A program made the translations under genes and the position numbers. From the NCBI GenBank assembly GCA_031289895.1, contig JAITOP010000153.1, forward strand, positions 1-6,794: a stretch of 6,794 bases of DNA, given 5' to 3'. The notes below the pieces were generated by a model. That model saw only the letters and a program-made list of their open reading frames with translations. It was not told where the DNA came from and searched no databases. This document shows, piece after piece, positions 4,813 through 6,794 of this stretch; the first letter of the stretch is position 1; each line of letters begins with the position of its first letter. Source of the stretch: Prevotellaceae bacterium. Lineage in GTDB: Bacteria > Bacteroidota > Bacteroidia > Bacteroidales > UBA932.

Positions 4813-5839
4813 TACGATAAAATATATAAAATTATTATTTTGTACAATTGTTTGCTGCTTAGCGTTTTCGCGCTGTGATACAGTACACGAATTTCCCGAC
4901 GAAAACGCATATAATCCGTATTTGATAAACATAAATTTATTGATAGATATAGATATGAATATGGATTCTGACACAATATATCAGACTTATGCTGAGATGC
5001 TTAACGGCGATTATGACATTCGCTACATAATAGACATATACGAAACCGACCCCGAAAGAACAAGCAGCGTAAGCAACAGAGTAAAACATATTGTGAAAAC
5101 CGAAGGCAGCATTATAAACAGAGGAACATACAGAGTAGAAGAAAAATTATCGCTGCCGGCAAAAGATTACAAAGTTATTGCATGGATTGATTTTGTTGAT
5201 AAACAAACCAATAGCGATAAATATTACAACACTGCCGACCTGCAAAACATATCAATTATTGAGCAAGCCAACGGACGAACTTATGGCTACAACACAACAA
5301 AAGACGCATTTACGGGAATAATTGATATGAATTTAGTTGAATACGACCGACAACGATTTGTACACCGCGATATTGTAGTGCCGGTGAAACGACCGTTTGC
5401 CGTTTACCGCATTATCACCACCGATATCGAACAATACATTACATATCATCAACCCTTGTCGTACTCTTCGATTATGCCTGCAAGCACGCTGCTCGTATAT
5501 AATTTGTTTTTACCTGTCGGATATAACGCATTTTTACATCGTCCCGACAACTTCAAAACAGGCATAAATTACACATACAATATTACCGAGTTAATACCTC
5601 AAAAAGAAGCGATTATCGCCTCCGACATTGTTTTTGTTGACGATGACACATTTTATTCGGTCAATTTTGAAATATTATCGGCAGATAACGAACATATAAA
5701 CACAATAAACGGATTGAATATAAATTTGAAACGCAATAAAATGACAATAATACGAGGCGAATTTCTAACAAAAAACATAAACGACGGAGGCATAGGAATA
5801 GATGACGGTTTTGGAGAAGAAATAATTATAAATCTGTAA
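4805..5839 (+). CDS. Fimbrillin-like lipoprotein (DUF6562-like), probable minor subunit or anchor
   Basis: A 344-residue lipoprotein. The signal segment ends LAFSRC, making Cys24 the likely lipidated residue. Arg at -1 is unusual for a lipobox; Cys17/18 are alternatives, but the following DTVHEFPDE resembles the mature start of Bacteroidota surface lipoproteins. Landmarks: RYIIDIYETDP (73-83), YKVIAWIDFVD (122-132), KYYNTADLQNI (139-149), YNTTKDAFTG (162-171), VKRPFAVYRIITTDI (194-208), and a C-terminal GGIGIDDGFGEE (328-339). The same string of motifs recurs in the next gene, so the two are paralogues. By family this is a fimbrial or adhesin subunit exported as a lipoprotein. Start ATG overlaps the DUF3575 stop (ATGATTAA), suggesting translational coupling. 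Isoleucine is encoded largely by ATA, unlike the next gene, fitting lower expression. Confidence 0.7.
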   Translation: MINTIKYIKLLFCTIVCCLAFSRCDTVHEFPDENAYNPYLININLLIDIDMNMDSDTIYQTYAEMLNGDYDIRYIIDIYETDPERTSSVSNRVKHIVKTEGSIINRGTYRVEEKLSLPAKDYKVIAWIDFVDKQTNSDKYYNTADLQNISIIEQANGRTYGYNTTKDAFTGIIDMNLVEYDRQRFVHRDIVVPVKRPFAVYRIITTDIEQYITYHQPLSYSSIMPASTLLVYNLFLPVGYNAFLHRPDNFKTGINYTYNITELIPQKEAIIASDIVFVDDDTFYSVNFEILSADNEHINTINGLNINLKRNKMTIIRGEFLTKNINDGGIGIDDGFGEEIIINL

Positions 5840-5907
5840 ATAACGAATATTTTTTAAACAAATTTTTATAATATTAATGGGGGCAACCCGCAAAATTTTT
5901 AACTTAT
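5840..5907 (+). other. Intergenic leader between the two fimbrillin-like genes
   Basis: A 68-base A/T-rich gap with a single GC island, GGGGGCAACCCGC at 5879-5891, which can form only a short GGG-CAA-CCC stem and is followed by CAAAATTTTT. No TAnnTTTG box is present, so an independent promoter is not supported. The island may be a processing or translation-control element giving the downstream gene a different expression level; inference. Confidence 0.3.
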
Positions 5908-6794
5908 ATGATAAAAAAATTTAATTGGCTATTGATAGCCGCAATTACAATCATGATGAGTTCATGCACAGCAGATGACATGAAAAACTCATACAATCAG
6001 GGAATGGTGGATTTCACAGTAAAAACAGCTATTCCTCACGGCATTACAACTTATGCCTCTCACAATGGTGGAGCAACAAACGTTAGTTCAACCTATTACA
6101 ATCTCCGCTACATTCTCGAAGCGTGGACAAAAGAATCTCCACCGCGATTAGCTTATCGCGGCTATCGAATTGTTCAAAACAATTTTACAGGTACAAGCGT
6201 AGATTTCACAGCCCGACTGTTGGCTCTGGAATACGATTTCGTTTTTTGGGCTGATTTTGTTGATGCATCTGTTACCGCACCTGTTTCAGGAGCAGGAGCA
6301 GGCGACTTGTATTACAAAACAAATGATGGATACACAGATGCTCAATTAATAGCAGACCCAACATTGGACAAAGGTCTTACAGACATTCTATTACGACAAG
6401 ATGCACTTGCACCTGCATATAACGTTTCGGACGAAGCCCGCGATGCTTTTTATGCAGTAAAATCTGTTGACCTTAGAACTACAAGCCAGATAGGTGCTGT
6501 AACTCTTTATCGCCCATTTGGTAAGTTCCGTTTGGTTTCGCTTGATGTTGTTGATGGCTATCTAAGCACCACACCTATTTTAAAATCAAAAATTGAATAC
6601 ACAGGAACAACTGATTTTCCCGCAGGATTCAACGCACAAACAGGTGCTGTTAACACTTCCGTAACTATCGACCTTTCAGCACCATTAACGTCTGGTATTG
6701 AAACAGAAACCGCTGTTGTAGGTGGAGTAAATTATCCTAATGCCTCTATATTGGCGTTAGATTATATTTTTGCCGCACCCACACAAACCGCAGC
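5908..6794 (+). CDS. Fimbrillin-like lipoprotein (DUF6562-like), 3' end cut by window
   Basis: The frame is open from ATG 5908 to the window end (295 full codons, no stop), so the C-terminus is missing. The signal peptide ends IMMSSC, a good lipobox with Cys20 lipidated, then TADDM. It repeats the motif order of the preceding protein: YYNLRYILEAW (63-73), YDFVFWADFVD (109-119), DLYYKTNDGY (133-142), YNVSDEARDAFYAVKS (171-186), LYRPFGKFRLVSLDVV (200-215). Between the YYKT and DAF motifs it has about 15 extra residues (DAQLIADPTLDKGLTDILL). Inference: a structural fimbrial subunit exported as a lipoprotein. Ile codons are 10 ATT, 5 ATA and 2 ATC, unlike the ATA-rich neighbour, and Ala/Val/Gly content is higher, both fitting a more abundantly made major subunit. 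It follows its paralogue by 68 bases on the same strand. Confidence 0.75.
   Translation, partial: MIKKFNWLLIAAITIMMSSCTADDMKNSYNQGMVDFTVKTAIPHGITTYASHNGGATNVSSTYYNLRYILEAWTKESPPRLAYRGYRIVQNNFTGTSVDFTARLLALEYDFVFWADFVDASVTAPVSGAGAGDLYYKTNDGYTDAQLIADPTLDKGLTDILLRQDALAPAYNVSDEARDAFYAVKSVDLRTTSQIGAVTLYRPFGKFRLVSLDVVDGYLSTTPILKSKIEYTGTTDFPAGFNAQTGAVNTSVTIDLSAPLTSGIETETAVVGGVNYPNASILALDYIFAAPTQTA

Overview
The window looks like a low-GC member of the Bacteroidota. The signs are TAnnTTTG-type promoter boxes, no Shine-Dalgarno sequences before the starts, short-tailed lipoprotein signals, a DUF3575 plus fimbrillin-like lipoprotein operon, and the A/T-rich intergenic repeats typical of this phylum. 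Genus or species cannot be read from the sequence. All protein-coding genes lie on the + strand.

Left part (1-3231), mostly housekeeping. An Rhs/YD-like repeat lipoprotein (17-1117) is followed by purQ (1158-1862), the glutaminase subunit of FGAM synthase. A tRNA-Gly(CCC) (1879-1951) starts 16 bases after the purQ stop. A nitronate monooxygenase/FabK-like flavoprotein (2155-3231) follows, with an unusual C-terminal four-cysteine cluster.

Middle (3232-4125), about 890 bases with no gene but densely structured. In order it holds: an AATTACG tandem; a cluster of tiny triloop hairpins; A/T repeats; a GC-rich inverted repeat between 17-bp direct repeats; an AACTTTCTA tandem; a 159-bp segment bounded by 31-bp inverted repeats (3736-3894); and about 210 bases of AATAATGTGA-like low-complexity sequence.

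Right part (4126-6794+), a fimbrial-type operon: a DUF3575 outer-membrane barrel protein, then two paralogous fimbrillin-like (DUF6562-like) lipoproteins. The first overlaps the DUF3575 gene by 8 bases; the second is cut by the window end.

The most interesting feature is the 159-bp segment upstream of the fimbrial operon. Each inverted arm contains a 28-bp site resembling a XerC/XerD dif site (XerD half TTATGTTAAGT, identical TTTACA centre in both). The enclosed spacer carries a near-perfect Bacteroidota promoter (TTTG, 20 bases, TACATTTG) that now points away from the fimbrial genes and would point at them after inversion. I infer a phase-variable promoter switch for the fimbrial operon, possibly recombined by Xer-type tyrosine recombinases. 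A second promoter-like match pointing towards the operon straddles the left arm, so whether the present orientation is truly off is uncertain. No recombinase gene is in the window.
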